Assembly (NCBI GenBank): GCA_963575745.1
Contig: CAUYUJ010022510.1
Coordinates: 27,501 to 50,000 of the forward strand
Direction of reading: 5' to 3'
Origin: Prorocentrum cordatum
Taxonomy: Eukaryota; Sar; Dinophyceae; Prorocentrales; Prorocentraceae
Length of the DNA stretch: 22,500 bases
Shown: piece after piece, positions 10,137-19,785 of the stretch
Layout of the letters: each line of letters starts with the position of its first letter
How positions within the stretch are numbered: position 1 is the stretch's first letter
The notes under the pieces: model-generated
The model's database searches: none
Told to the model about the DNA's origin: nothing
What the model saw: only the letters and a program-made list of their open reading frames with translations
Position numbers and translations under genes: made by a program

Positions 10137-10545
10137 GTCCTCACTCGTTCCTGCATGCTTCTTCTTCTTCCTCCTCCTCCTCCTCCTCCTCCCCCTACAT
10201 CCGTCCCTCCTTTTTCTGCCTCCTCCATCCTCCCTCCTCCATCCCGCGTTCTTGCTCCATCCCTCCTCCCTCCTCCTCCCGCCTCCCTCCTCCCCTTCTC
10301 CCACCTCCCCCCCCCTGGCCCCTCCCACCTCCCTCCTTCTCCTCCTTCCCTTCCCTCCATCCTCTATTCTCCGCATCTTCATTACTCCCCCCACCTCCCT
10401 CCTCCTCCTCCTCCGCCTCCTCTTCCTCCTCCTCCTCCATTATGCCACGTCCTTCGCCTCCTCCTCCTCTTCCTCCTCGTCCTCCTCTTTCTACTGCTCT
10501 TCCGCCTCCTCCGCCTCCTCCGCCTCCATCTCACTCCGTTCCCCT
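10137..10545 (+). repeat. Pyrimidine-rich (TCC/CTT) tract
   Basis: About 400 bp with a plus strand almost entirely C and T, including pure TCC runs at about 10158-10192 and 10400-10440. It is the third strand-composition switch in this region. No gene is supported; the long open frames encode only Leu/Pro/Ser or Gly/Glu low complexity. Confidence 0.85.
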
Positions 10546-10881
10546 GGGGTGCATCAACATGTGCCGATACTACTACTCCCCGAGACCGCTCCCGGGTGCG
10601 TTCTGCGCCGAACTTCTAGGCGAATCCAGCGGTGGCGACGAGGGCCTCCCAGGAGGCCCTCAAAGGCGAAAGCGATAAAAAGGCATCGATATAGGACTTT
10701 GTTTCCCCTCTGATTCTCCTTCTTGTGCTCCTCCTCTTCCTCTTCCTCCTCGGCCCGAATTCTTGTCCGCAGGAACAACTCCTTCCTGTCGTATTCGGAG
10801 GCCAGTCGGAAGGGCGGGCCGCACGTTTCGCCTGAGACTTCCTCACCACTAATGAGCCTGAAGCTTAAAAACTGGCCACAG
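10546..10881. other. Intervening sequence, no gene seen
   Basis: Mixed-composition DNA between the pyrimidine tract and the 83-bp tandem repeats. It contains a short TCC/TCT microsatellite at about 10727-10752. I found no motif or believable protein on either strand. Confidence 0.4.
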
Positions 10882-11130
10882 CTTCACAGATGGAAGGCAG
10901 CTCGCTGCCAAATTGTGGCTCTCGCCTTAGCGCCGCACGCATTCGTTTCAAACATGTGCAAGAGTTTCACGGGTTGAGGGCGGGTCGCTTTCAAAATGTG
11001 GTGCTCGCCTCAGCGCCGCGCACATTCGTTTTCAAAATTTGCAAGTGTTTCACGGATGGAGGGCGATGCCTTTCTAAAATGTTACTCTCGCCAAAGCGCC
11101 GGACACATTTGTTTCAAACAGTTGCAGGAG
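10882..11130 (+). repeat. 83-bp tandem repeat, three copies
   Basis: Three head-to-tail units of exactly 83 bp (10882-10964, 10965-11047, 11048-11130), each beginning with a c/tttcac word; a fourth start occurs at 11131. Units differ at many positions but keep their length. The best conserved parts are a ctcgcc...agcgccg segment and a ttcgtttcaaa-like segment near the end. They look like an old minisatellite. No coding or RNA function is evident. Confidence 0.85.
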
Positions 11131-11390
11131 TTTCACCGAATCTCATGCTTGACGTAACAAGATGGCGTTTGGGAACGATTTGGGATTGCCAGGGCGCAAC
11201 GGTTGCGTCGATTCGCAATGTTGAAGTCTCATGAACGGTGATATAGCGTGATGCAGGATCGTCAAGACGCTACAGTCAGGTTGACTCGGGGCGTTCAAAT
11301 CCTGAGAATGGTGTTTCGGCGCACTGCAGGATTTTCACACGGTTGTCCCCCACCAGGGCACTGCCCTCAGTGGACTTGAACCTTGTAGGG
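11131..11390. other. Intervening sequence, no gene seen
   Basis: Moderate-GC DNA after the 83-bp repeats. No motif, repeat or believable open frame was found on either strand. Confidence 0.35.
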
Positions 11391-11615
11391 ACCCATGAAG
11401 ACGGAGCTTGGAGAGAAGGTGTATTCCAACAACGCCGACGAGTCTTCGGTTTCCACTGGTCGTCCTCCTTCTCCTCCTCGTTTCCCCCGCCCCTCTCCTC
11501 CTCGTAGCCACTCCGAAGGCGCCTTGCTGTCCAGCCAGTGCTTGAACGACCACGGCTTGTTGTACCAGGGAAATTCCGCGGCCTCAGGAATCGCGGGCGC
11601 GACGTGGACCTCCAC
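11367..11615 (-). pseudogene. Possible glycosyltransferase-like gene fragment (uncertain)
   Basis: The minus strand encodes EFPWYNKPWSFKHWLDSK, followed after a Gly/Glu-rich low-complexity insert by LEYTFSPSSVFMGPYKVQVH and a stop. The first piece resembles the Y-N-K/R-P-x-x-x-x-W-L segment of peptidyl-serine galactosyltransferase-like proteins, as I remember them. The insert (about 11455-11525) is GGA-type repeat, so it may be intronic or an expansion inside a broken exon; I cannot fix splice sites. It could be an exon fragment or a processed remnant captured in repetitive DNA. The family call rests on one short segment. Confidence 0.3.
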
Positions 11616-11617
11616 GG

Positions 11618-11952
11618 TGTGGCGAGAGGGAGAAGAGGAGAGGAGAACAGACGAGAGAGGAGGAGAGGAAGGAGGCAGAGAGGGAGGGAGGAGAGAGAGG
11701 GAGGAGACAGCAAGGATTATCCGACTCTAGGATGATCTCGCGCGCGCCAGGGAAGGGGCACGAGGTCCGGGAGGAAGGGAGGCAGGGAGGGAAGCGAGAG
11801 AGAGAGAGAGGGGGGAGGAACTCGTTCGAAGAGGGAGGAGGAACCTCCTCCCCCTCCACCTCCTCCTCCTCCTCATCATCACCAGCAGCATAGTTAGCAG
11901 CATAATCACCATCACCTTCGACAGCACCGTCACCAACGTCAGCAACAACACA
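11618..11952 (+). repeat. Purine-rich tract, then CTCC and ATC/CAC microsatellite
   Basis: The interval 11618-11840 is almost all G and A on the plus strand (gagagagg, ggagg words). It is followed by a CTCC run at about 11846-11875 and imperfect ATC/AGC triplets to about 11950. No gene is supported. Confidence 0.8.
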
Positions 11953-12109
11953 TAATCCGCCGAGCCCTTGGGGTCACGGCGTGTGAGATGCTTCCCCCTC
12001 CCAAAACCCCTCCCCCGGGAGCCCGTTCCGGCCGGTTTGGAGGGGGGTGGGGGCGGGGGGCAAATGCGTCAGCCGCCCCCTTGGAGCCTCAGGGGTCCCC
12101 AGAACGGGC

Positions 12110-13220
12110 CGAGAGTCCCAAAAGACACCCCGGACGGTCGCAGAGGGCTACGAGTCGCCGAGAGGTCGTTCCTAGACGCCCAAGATTCCCTCCAGACGGC
12201 CCCGGAGGCCCCAAGACGCTCCAAGAAGCCACCAAGAGGCGTCCCAAGAGGCCCTCAAGAAGCAGAAATCGTCCCATTCCCAAGGGAACATGTCTATGTT
12301 TAGCACATTCGCCCCTTGCCGTTCACGAGGCCCACAACGGTCCAGGAAGCCTTCGAAGATCGACCCCAGACAACCCAAGAGGCCCCCAAGAGGGGCTCCA
12401 AGACAGCCTAAGAGGGCCCCAAGAGGGTCCCCCGAGGCTCCTAAGACGCCCCAAAAGCCAGCAGGAAACGTCCCAAGAGGCCCTCAAGAAGCAGAAATCG
12501 TTCCATGCTCTATGGGAAATGCAAGTGTTCAGCACATTTGCCTCTTGGGCTTTCACGAGGCCCACAACAGCCCAAGAAGCCTTCAAGATCGACCCAAGAC
12601 AGCCCAAGAGGCTCCCAAGAGGGCTCCAAGACGACCCAAGAGGGCGCCAGGAGGGCCCCAGAAGCCACCAAAATGCGTCAGGAGGGCCCCAGGACGGCCC
12701 CAAGAGGTCCCCCAAATTGGCCAAGCGGGACCCACAGGGCCCCCCCGACGGTCCAAAGGGGCTACGACTGGTCAGGAGATCGCTCCAAGACGCTCAAGAT
12801 TGCCTCCAGACGGCACCAAAGGCCCCCTAGACGCCCCAAGAAGCCACCAGGAGGCGTCCCAAGAGGCCCTCACGAAGCAAAACGTCCTCTACTCTGTGGG
12901 AAACGTATATTTTCAGCACCTTCGCCTCTTGGCCGTTCACGAGGCCCACAACAGCCCAAGAAGCCTGCAAGATCGACCCAAGATAGCCCGTGAGGCTCCC
13001 AAGAGGGCTCCAAGACGGCCCCAAAAGCCGCCAAGGAGGGCCCCAGGACGGCCCCAAGAGGAGGGTTCTGAGGGGAAACCCGAATAGAGATTTCGATCAC
13101 TCGGCCCCGAGAAAACCCGAGGAGGTGCCAAGAGGCCCCTAAGAGGCCCCCAAGAGGCTCCAATATGCCCCTGAGAGGTTCAAAAGAGACCCCCAGAGGC
13201 CCCAACACGGCTCACCAGAG
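12110..13220 (+). repeat. CCAAGAGG-type satellite with ~615-bp higher-order unit
   Basis: The stretch is built from short imperfect words such as ccaagaggcccc. A longer structure lies on top: a segment starting gtcccaagaggccctc occurs at 12241, 12470 and 12856, and a segment cacgaggcccacaac occurs at about 12324, 12554 and 12938. First and third copies are about 615 bp apart, and the gcagagggctacg/caaaggggctacg segments near 12137 and 12756 show nearly the same spacing, so a ~615-bp unit contains an internal ~230-bp duplication. Open frames on both strands (Arg/Pro/Lys on plus, Gly/Leu/Trp/Ser on minus) follow from the repeat and are not annotated as genes. Confidence 0.75.
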
Positions 13221-13257
13221 GCGTCAAAAGTGCTGCCAGGAGGACTCTGAGAATCCA

Positions 13258-13399
13258 ACTCCTCCTCCTTCTCTTCCTCCTCCTTCCTCCTTCCTCCTTC
13301 CTCCTTCTCCTCCTCCTCCTCCAACTCTTCCTCCTCCGACGACGATGAAGACGACGACGACGACAACGACTCCTCCTCCTCCTCCTCCTCCTCCTCCTC
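13258..13399 (+). repeat. (TCC)n and GAC/GAA microsatellite
   Basis: TCC-rich triplet repeat with an internal ACGACGA-type interruption at about 13338-13369, ending in a pure CTC run. It is low complexity only. Confidence 0.9.
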
Positions 13400-13560
13400 A
13401 CTTCCCCGGCTGAAATTTGCTCAACATCGTTCCCTGGACTCTTGCCAGGGTCCATCCGGCGCAGATTCTCAGCTGGGGTCTGTCTTTGAAAGCCACGGGA
13501 CCCTGAGGCGGCCCTCCGACGACAAAAATATTGAACAACGAGGGGTCGGCGGCCGTCACC
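13400..13560. other. Short unique spacer
   Basis: About 160 bp of unique-looking sequence between two microsatellites. No feature is recognised. Confidence 0.4.
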
Positions 13561-13786
13561 GTCACCATCGCCATAACCATCATCAGCAGCAACGGCAGCA
13601 TCATCAGCAACATCGGCATCGACAGCATCATCATGATCTTGATGATGTTCAGCATCAGCAACATCGGCATCAGCATCATCAGCAGCATCAGCATCGGCAT
13701 CAGCATCAGCATCAGCATCAGCATCATCATCATCAGCAGCATCAGCATCAGCATCAGCATCGGCATCATCCTCATCATCCTCATCC

Positions 13787-13822
<36 letters not shown>

Positions 13823-14815
13823 GCATCATCATCATCATCATCATCATTATCATCACGGCCGTCATCACCATCGTCAGCGTCATCGTCATCGCCATGGCCA
13901 CCACCACCATCATTAACACCATCACGACCGCCAAAATGATCATCACCACCATCATCAACATCAGCGTCATCATCACCGTCACCATCACGATCATCACTAC
14001 CACCATCTTAAATCGTAAGCATGACCATACCCATTATCAAACCCGTCATTGCCATCATCAACATCACCAGCACCATCATCATCGTCCTCATCATCGCGCT
14101 CCTCCTCCCCCTCATCATCAAAATCATCAGCATAACCACCGTCACCATCGGCGTCATCAGCATCATCAGCAACACCATTAACAACATCGTCAGCATCATC
14201 GTGCTCATCATAGTTGGCGTCGTTGACGTCATCGTGGTCGTCATCGTCGTCACCGTCATCATCATCAGCAGCATCATCAGCATCATCATCGTCGTCGTCA
14301 TCATCGTCGCCATCACCACCACCACCACCGTCATGAGCATCAACATCATCAACATCGTCATTACTGGCGCCGCTAGCATCATCTCCACCATCAATATAGT
14401 CCAAATCCGAATCAACATCTCAACGACCAACACCACAATCACACGATCACTACAACCGTTACCATCATTGACGTCATCATCATCAGCATCAGCATCATCA
14501 TCATGATCATGATCACCATGATCGGCGACATCATCATCAGCATCGTCATCATCAGCATCACCATGATCATCATCATCAGCAACATCATCAACATCATAAG
14601 CATCATCAGCAACACCAGCACCACCGCAACCATGATCATCATCATAATCAGCAGCATAAGCAGCATCATCCTCATCAGTATCAGCATCATCGTCATCATC
14701 AGCATCATCATCATCAACAACATCCCCACCATCATCCCCATCATGTCATCATCATCAGAAGAAGTAGCAGCATCACCACCACCATCCTCATCATCATCAT
14801 CATCAACCTCGTCAG
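13561..14815 (+). repeat. CAT/CAG/CAC compound microsatellite, about 1.25 kb
   Basis: Long imperfect array of ATC, AGC and ACC triplets. A hexamer-like catcag register dominates from 13660 to 13760, a purer (CAT)n run lies at 13785-13850, and cgtcat variants occur around 14220-14330. All long open frames encode Ile/Ser/Thr, His/Gln or Met/Asp homopolymer-like protein and are artefacts. The array ends just upstream of the LINE endonuclease frame at 14845, so it may be the LINE's 5' leader or its insertion site. Confidence 0.95.
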
Positions 14816-14844
14816 CTCAAGCCCTGGCCCGAGGTTCCAGGGAC

Positions 14845-16014
14845 ATGAGGGCCTGTTCGCTCCCATTCGCTGCCTTTTACCTCCTTTCGGCACTGCGATG
14901 CGTGGCAACTCTGATGAAGATTGTGCAATGGAACCCCATGTCTCTTTCAGACTATGACAGACGACTGGAGGTCGCGCTACAGGTGAAGTCTGCGGACATT
15001 GTCCTCCTCTCGGGCACGACTGCCAAGAAGAATAAGGACCACCCCACGTACCATGAACTGCTTTACCACGAGAATTTCATGATGCTGAACTTTGGATGGG
15101 GAGGAGGGCGCCGGAGTCTTGCGAACGAAAGCTGTGGAGTTGAGATATGGCTCAATCGACGACGCTTCCGACGGTCACATCTGCAACATTTCTGGAACAT
15201 ACAAAGTTTACTACACGGACGAATGGGAGCTGTACGAGTGAAATCCACACAGTTCGACTTTACCCTGAAAGTGAGCTACTTCCCTCCCAGGTGTACGGAA
15301 GCGCGAGGAATCCCACAGTATGAGACTACGGTGCGCAAGATGACGGACACGCTGTTGAGCATCACGGAGGGCACGCCGAATCGGAGCACTATCATAGCGT
15401 CTACAGACTTGAATGACAGGATGGGCATCCAATCATGCGACGGCCTGCTGCATCAGACGGACAGCACGAGCATTGGGCCATACGGTAGCAGCTTGGAGCA
15501 TCTGGCGGGCACGTCCTATCGAGAATGGATTGAGGACAACAACATGGCAGCGGTGACAAGCTTCTTCCCGTGCGGCCCGACCTGTCACGGACACAAGAGC
15601 GCGAACTACATCCACCACTTGGCTATATCGGCGCCGTGGCTCGTTCGGGTTCAGCGGTGCGCGATTGCCTATAACCTCACACGGCGAGTACGGGCGATCC
15701 CGAGCGTGGCAATCCTGGATCACATGATTATCGTACCAGAGCTAGACTACCAGCTCACGTTGCCGGCGCCACGACAAAGCAGTGGTTCCTGGGATTTCCT
15801 CTCGCTCCGCAAGGCTACAACGAACGAGGCGGAGCAGCTCAGAGCAGAAGTGGAGCAGGCTCTCGAGGCGAAGCTTACGGCGAGCGGCTACCACGAGGCA
15901 GCGGCGTGGATGCGATCACACACTCTTGAATCTTCTTGGATGGAACTAGCCACTACCCTCCAACAGTGCGCTATGGCACGACACTCTACAAGCAGAAAGG
16001 ATCAGCCCGAATGA
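14845..16014 (+). pseudogene. LINE endonuclease (APE-like) domain, first open segment
   Basis: This domain nicks target DNA so the element can prime reverse transcription there. The chosen ATG (14845) lies just after the microsatellite; the next in-frame ATG (14914) begins MKIVQWNPMSLSDYDRR, the usual first strand of the fold (K-I-x-x-W-N). Further landmarks are ADIVLLSGT, where the common catalytic Q-E is absent; STDLNDRMG (Asp 188, Asn 190), equivalent to GDFN; an HLAISAPWL strand; and ILDHMII (Asp 292, His 293), equivalent to the terminal S/D-H pair. Asp/Asn and Asp/His are kept, but the Glu and Gly-Asp contexts have drifted. The segment ends at a TGA (16012-16014), after which the same frame remains coding-like, so this is a premature stop. 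Confidence 0.75.
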
Positions 16015-16437
16015 AATGTACGCACGGCACGCGAACGCGAAGCAGCACTACGGGCTCGCACAGCGGCACGTGACAATTTGGACTGTGAACTTGAGAGCGT
16101 CCGATAGTTACGACAGTGTACACGACGACGCAAGGAAGAGAGGACGCGACTCCGACTCGAGCGTGAAGCTGATCGCACGGACCAACTGGACTCCGCACTA
16201 CGCTACAATCGAGGCGACGAGGCATGGCGTGTGTGTTTCGAGATGGCTGGCACTGGACTACGACCGAGAAAGCGCAACATCTACGTACTCCCAGGCTCCC
16301 AGCCTGACCTGCAAACCTGGACCGAGGATCTGGCACTCACGGGAGGTGAAGGCGGGCTTGAAGCAGCACGTGTGGATCGAGATACCTCCATCGAACTAAT
16401 CACTGAGATGGGTTACCCTTTCTATCCTGGGATATAG
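16015..16437 (+). pseudogene. LINE linker between endonuclease and RT, with in-frame stops
   Basis: The frame of the endonuclease segment continues here as Arg/Glu-rich helical sequence (EREAALRARTAARDNLDCEL). It is interrupted by TAG at 16105-16107, resumes as LRQCTRRRKEERTRLRLERE and further to AWRVCFEMAG and ELITEMGYPFYPGI, then hits TAG at 16435-16437. Such basic coiled-coil-like linkers are usual between LINE endonuclease and RT domains. No frameshift is needed across 14845-17590, only three substituted stop codons. Confidence 0.6.
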
Positions 16438-17610
16438 CATTGGACCGAGGCGAATACGGAACTGCAGCTGATGATCGATAAGGTCTCGTGCGGACACAGA
16501 CGACGAGCATCACCGCAGTGGTCTATGCCAACACAGATATGGTGCCTTCTTATGTCGTGCCGCGAACAACGGAAGCAGGGAGAGGAGCGGAAGCATGGTA
16601 TCGGACCTGCTCTACAAGAGTTCCGATTGGCACAGCTAGCAGGAGTACGTCAACATCAGAGGCTGAAAGCATGGTGGGCTCTCTCTCAGACTTATCACGT
16701 GAGCCAGATGAGCAATAAGCCGAGAACACGAGGCACTCGGTTGCTACACGGTCTGTGCAGCTTTGGAAAAGCATGGGTGGGCACGAGGAAGCTGCGCGAT
16801 GATTTGGAGCTACCACATGAGGATCACGGCTACGTCAATGGCAAATCTCGGGCGGGGGCGCTGACAGTCGGCAGTGTTATCCAATGGCATCTGCGTGCCC
16901 CGAACCTGAGCCACATCACGGCAAAGCACGACATGACGAACGCCTTCGCCAGTGTCGATCATGACCGTTTGGATCAGACGGTCATCGATCTGTACACACC
17001 AGCGGACACACAGAACATCATGTCTCGCCACAGGCGAACGGCATGCGTGGTGAATGCGCAAGACGGCGACGGTACCTTCTGTAACAAAGTGGGGTGCGTC
17101 ATGGGCGACGCCGACGCCGCGACGAAGTTCAGGAAAGCGTTTGAGCAGCCGGCGCAGGAGTGGAGGAAGGCCCTGCTCCCGACCTCCACGGTGCATGAGT
17201 TGACGGCAGGCTGCCCCATCACGCAGAAGACCTGCGACCTTGGGGTACGTAAGTATGCAGATGCTCTTACCTGTGCGCATGTTGCACCTGATGCATACAG
17301 TGCTGTGGTGAAGGTCGAGACCTCCGATCAGCACCTGAACGCTGCTCTGGCACAAGTGGGACTGGCGCAGAATCGAGAAGAGAAGGCGGTCAACCCATGT
17401 TTCGTTGGTCGAAGATCTCAACGTTCCACTCGAGCCCTGCACGATCATCGGGTTTCCATGTCAGGTGAAGTCCAGGCGACCTCGGTGTTCCTGGGGGCTC
17501 GGACCCAAACCTCTGGACGAAGCGACGAGAAAATCAAGGCCAGGTGTACGGCTATGCGTATCGGGTGGAGGGGGATGGGCAAGTTCTGGCGGGTCTGCAC
17601 GTTCTTTATC
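16438..17610 (+). pseudogene. LINE reverse transcriptase domain
   Basis: The frame continues after the stop at 16435-16437. ASPQWSMPTQIW is followed by a thumb-proximal/fingers region (TRLLHGLCSFGKAW) and GYVNGKSRAGALTVG. Palm motif A is ITAKHDMTNAFASVDHD, with the catalytic Asp codon at 16930-16932. Motif B is GCVMGDADAATKF. Motif C should be YADD but reads YADA (Tyr codon 17254, Ala codon 17263-17265), removing one metal-binding Asp. Motif D/E equivalents are GLAQNREEKAVNPCFVG and ATSVFLGAR. Near 17590-17610 the frame breaks. The copy should be catalytically dead from the motif C change alone. Confidence 0.8.
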
Positions 17611-17829
17611 GGAAACGCCTGGTCTTCCAGAGCAGGGTGATCGGGACGCGGTCTCTGGCCTTGAGGCGCGAGTTCCGACTGAGGACCAGGCTAAAAAGTC
17701 CGACTCTGTTGCTGTACGCAACGCGAGTGCACTGTGTCAGGGGATCGCCATCTATCGGCAGCTGAACGAGGAGGGAGAGGAAGAACGGTGGACGGTCACC
17801 ACTATCTGCGCGGACGCCGTCTGGAATAA
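17600..17829 (+). pseudogene. LINE post-RT (thumb) region, frameshifted, up to the insertion
   Basis: Two successive frames are needed. RKRLVFQSRVIG is read in one and AVSGLEARVPTEDQ in the next, so single-base shifts lie near 17600 and 17645. The second frame runs through SVAVRNASALCQGIAIYRQL and EERWTVTT to DAVWNN at about 17827, where coding resemblance stops at a T-rich segment. This matches the usual region after LINE palm motifs, which continues into the piece at 20415. Confidence 0.6.
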
Positions 17830-18040
17830 TTTTTGTTTCCCACGAAACGAGGTATGAAGCCCGATATGCGCCATCCCATGCAATCACACGCATGCAATCC
17901 CTCGGCACGCAGCAACATAGTGCCGCGGACCGAAGAAAAACGGACCAAGCGGGTCTGATTCGCCACCCCTCAGGCACGGGCGTGCACGCCTACAGACAGA
18001 GATCCACAACAACATGAGCAAAAATAACAGCCTGGCGGTT
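17830..18040 (-). other. Probable 3' untranslated region of the inserted LINE
   Basis: Between the C-terminal stop at 18041 and the T-rich boundary near 17830 lie about 210 bp without coding resemblance on either strand. Position and orientation fit the inserted element's 3' UTR, ending in a short A-rich tail read on the minus strand. I saw no further structure. Confidence 0.45.
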
Positions 18041-19195
18041 TCACACCAAAACGGCCAAGCACAGCCGCGCGGCAAAAACTGGAGCGCGACGGTTTAACGG
18101 TTCAACCGTCGAGAGACAGTCGGGCGTAGCTGGAGGCAGCGTCCACCTCACGACGAGCTGCCGGGCGCGGGGCCGCTTACGAGCCGACGCCTGCAGGGCA
18201 GCCCGAAAGAGGGCGGGCATCGAGCAGACCGCCGGGCCGGAGCTGAGCCGACGGTGCTCCAAGGCCGTTTTGGTCGCGTGTAACCCAAGCGCATGTCTCT
18301 GGAAACGGTCCCTGTCGGCACCGAGTCCGAAGAACTCTGCAAACGAATTGTGCGAAATGCCGAGGAAATGCCTGAACAAGGCCTTGACAAAGATGCAGCC
18401 GGCGATGTGCTCGAGTGCGTCCGTTGGACCTTGACAAAAATGGCATCGTCCAACACGCAGGAACCGGTGGTCTGTACACCAGCCGTTAAACCAAGTGCAA
18501 TTGACGGCAAAGAGCAAAAAGGGGGGGAGGGAGGAGCCACGAGCGTTTAGACAACGGCACGCGCTACGAACCGCCGAGCCCAAGGGGACAAGGCGGGCGG
18601 GCCAACGTTTGGCCCACCGCTCACGGAGGGGATGTTCGAGATGCGGATGGCCACGTGCTGCACGAATGTGCCAGTAGGCGCCGAGCTGACCACGGTAGAG
18701 TAGGTCGTGAAGCCAGAGGCGTGGAAGTAAGTCGGCGGCAACCCCCGCGGCACGTTCGAGGGCGTAGACGGCCGAGCGATCCAGCCACGGTCGAGATGGT
18801 GGGCGTGCTCGCTGCTCGTCGTGTAGTTGCAGGGCTCGTAGTTCACAGCGGTGTTCGCGCCAGCGTAGCCCAGGGGAAGATAATGCACGTAGCTTGATCG
18901 CCAACTCCATGTCCCGGGGCTGGGGGAAGGTAAGCGGCATGCCGAAGAGGGTGTCCATGTGGTAGGCGGCGGCGGCGGAGGGAGGGAGCCAGTAGCGAGG
19001 TCCTCGTGTCAGCCGTTCTACTGCGCGGTCTTGAAGTGCAAGGAGATGCGGGGGGGCGTCACGTAGCTGGGCGATGTAGTAGAGGACGGGGAGGGCCTGG
19101 ACGTTATGTAGTGTCATGGTAGCCGTGATGCCTTCATCGACTCGGAGTAGGTGACGTGCACGATCACTGTACTTACGTAGTTTCTGCCGCCGCCC
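18041..19195 (-). pseudogene. Inserted LINE: C-terminal domain with Cys/His knuckle
   Basis: After a frameshift near 19185-19195 the element resumes at RQKLRKYSDRARHLL and stays open to the stop at 18041. It holds TLHNVQALPVLYYIAQL and a helical, Arg-rich region typical of the LINE thumb and linker. A knuckle CHFCQGPTDALEHIAGC follows (C-x2-C-x7-H-x4-C, at 18395-18445), the usual LINE C-terminal nucleic-acid-binding motif. The last ~100 residues (Arg/Ala/Leu-rich) have no recognisable motif. Upstream apparent extension of this frame to 19342 overlaps the palm and is shadow sequence. Confidence 0.7.
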
Positions 19196-19785
19196 ATTCC
19201 TGCTGGTAGGCCTCGGGGCCGATGTAGAAGCCGAGGTATTTGGCAGCGAGGGACACCAAGAAGCCCGCCCAGAAGGGGAGGTGGTCCATGATGACCGTGC
19301 GAGCTCGCAGAAGATCAGTCGTCCAGAGCGGCACGATGACACACTTGTCGTGCCGGATGTTCAGTGCCGCAATGCGGAACCACATGAGGAACAGCCGAGC
19401 GACAAGAGGCGCTTGAGCAACAAGCCGGTGAAATACTACTGCAATGTCGTCGGCGTAGACGCGTATGCAGCCCGAAGGGCCGACAGAGTCGGCAAGGGCA
19501 GCGATGAACGGGTCCATGGCGATGACAAATAAGGCAGTGCTGAATGGGCAACCCTGCTGAACTCCTGATCGAACCTCGAAGAGGGGGCGGGTGACGCCAT
19601 CGAACTTCCAGTGGTGGACGTTGTCCCGGTTCAGCTCGCGGAGGGCAAGGATGATCGGCAAGGGGATGCCGATGTGCTCCAGGAGGAGCCACAGAAACCG
19701 TTGTGCCAGCGACGGGAAGGCCGCCCCGAAGTCGAAGAAGACGGCGGCGGGGTTCACGAGCTGCTCAGCACCTTCCGATAACGAC
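19173..19785 (-). pseudogene. Inserted LINE: reverse transcriptase palm with intact YADD
   Basis: Motif A is AAVFFDFGAAFPSL, with its Asp codon at 19731-19733. Motif B is RSGVQQGCPFSTALF. Motif C is IRVYADDIAVVF, with YADD at 19446-19457. Motif D/E equivalents are LNIRHDKCVIVPL and AAKYLGFYIG. All catalytic aspartates of the palm are present, so inactivity comes from frameshifts and 5' truncation, not from active-site loss. Together with the low sequence decay inside each frame, this suggests a younger insertion than the element it interrupted. Confidence 0.8.

Noticed and set aside
9262-10713. Long Glu-, Leu- or Pro-rich open frames
   Set aside because: They are translations of GGA/TCC repeats, open in several frames at once.
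12241-12886. CRISPR-like spaced repeats
   Set aside because: Repeat spacing is irregular (230 and 386 bp), the intervening DNA is itself repetitive, and the context is eukaryotic retroelements.
11988-13087. 265-280-codon Arg/Pro-rich plus-strand frames and Gly/Leu/Trp-rich minus-strand frames
   Set aside because: Both strands are open because the short satellite unit lacks stop codons. Composition follows the repeat, with no start, domain or codon signal.
13398-14744. Met/Ile/Asp/His homopolymer-like frames, superficially membrane-protein-like
   Set aside because: They are products of the CAT/CAG microsatellite. The endonuclease frame also runs upstream into it, but coding resemblance starts only at about 14845.
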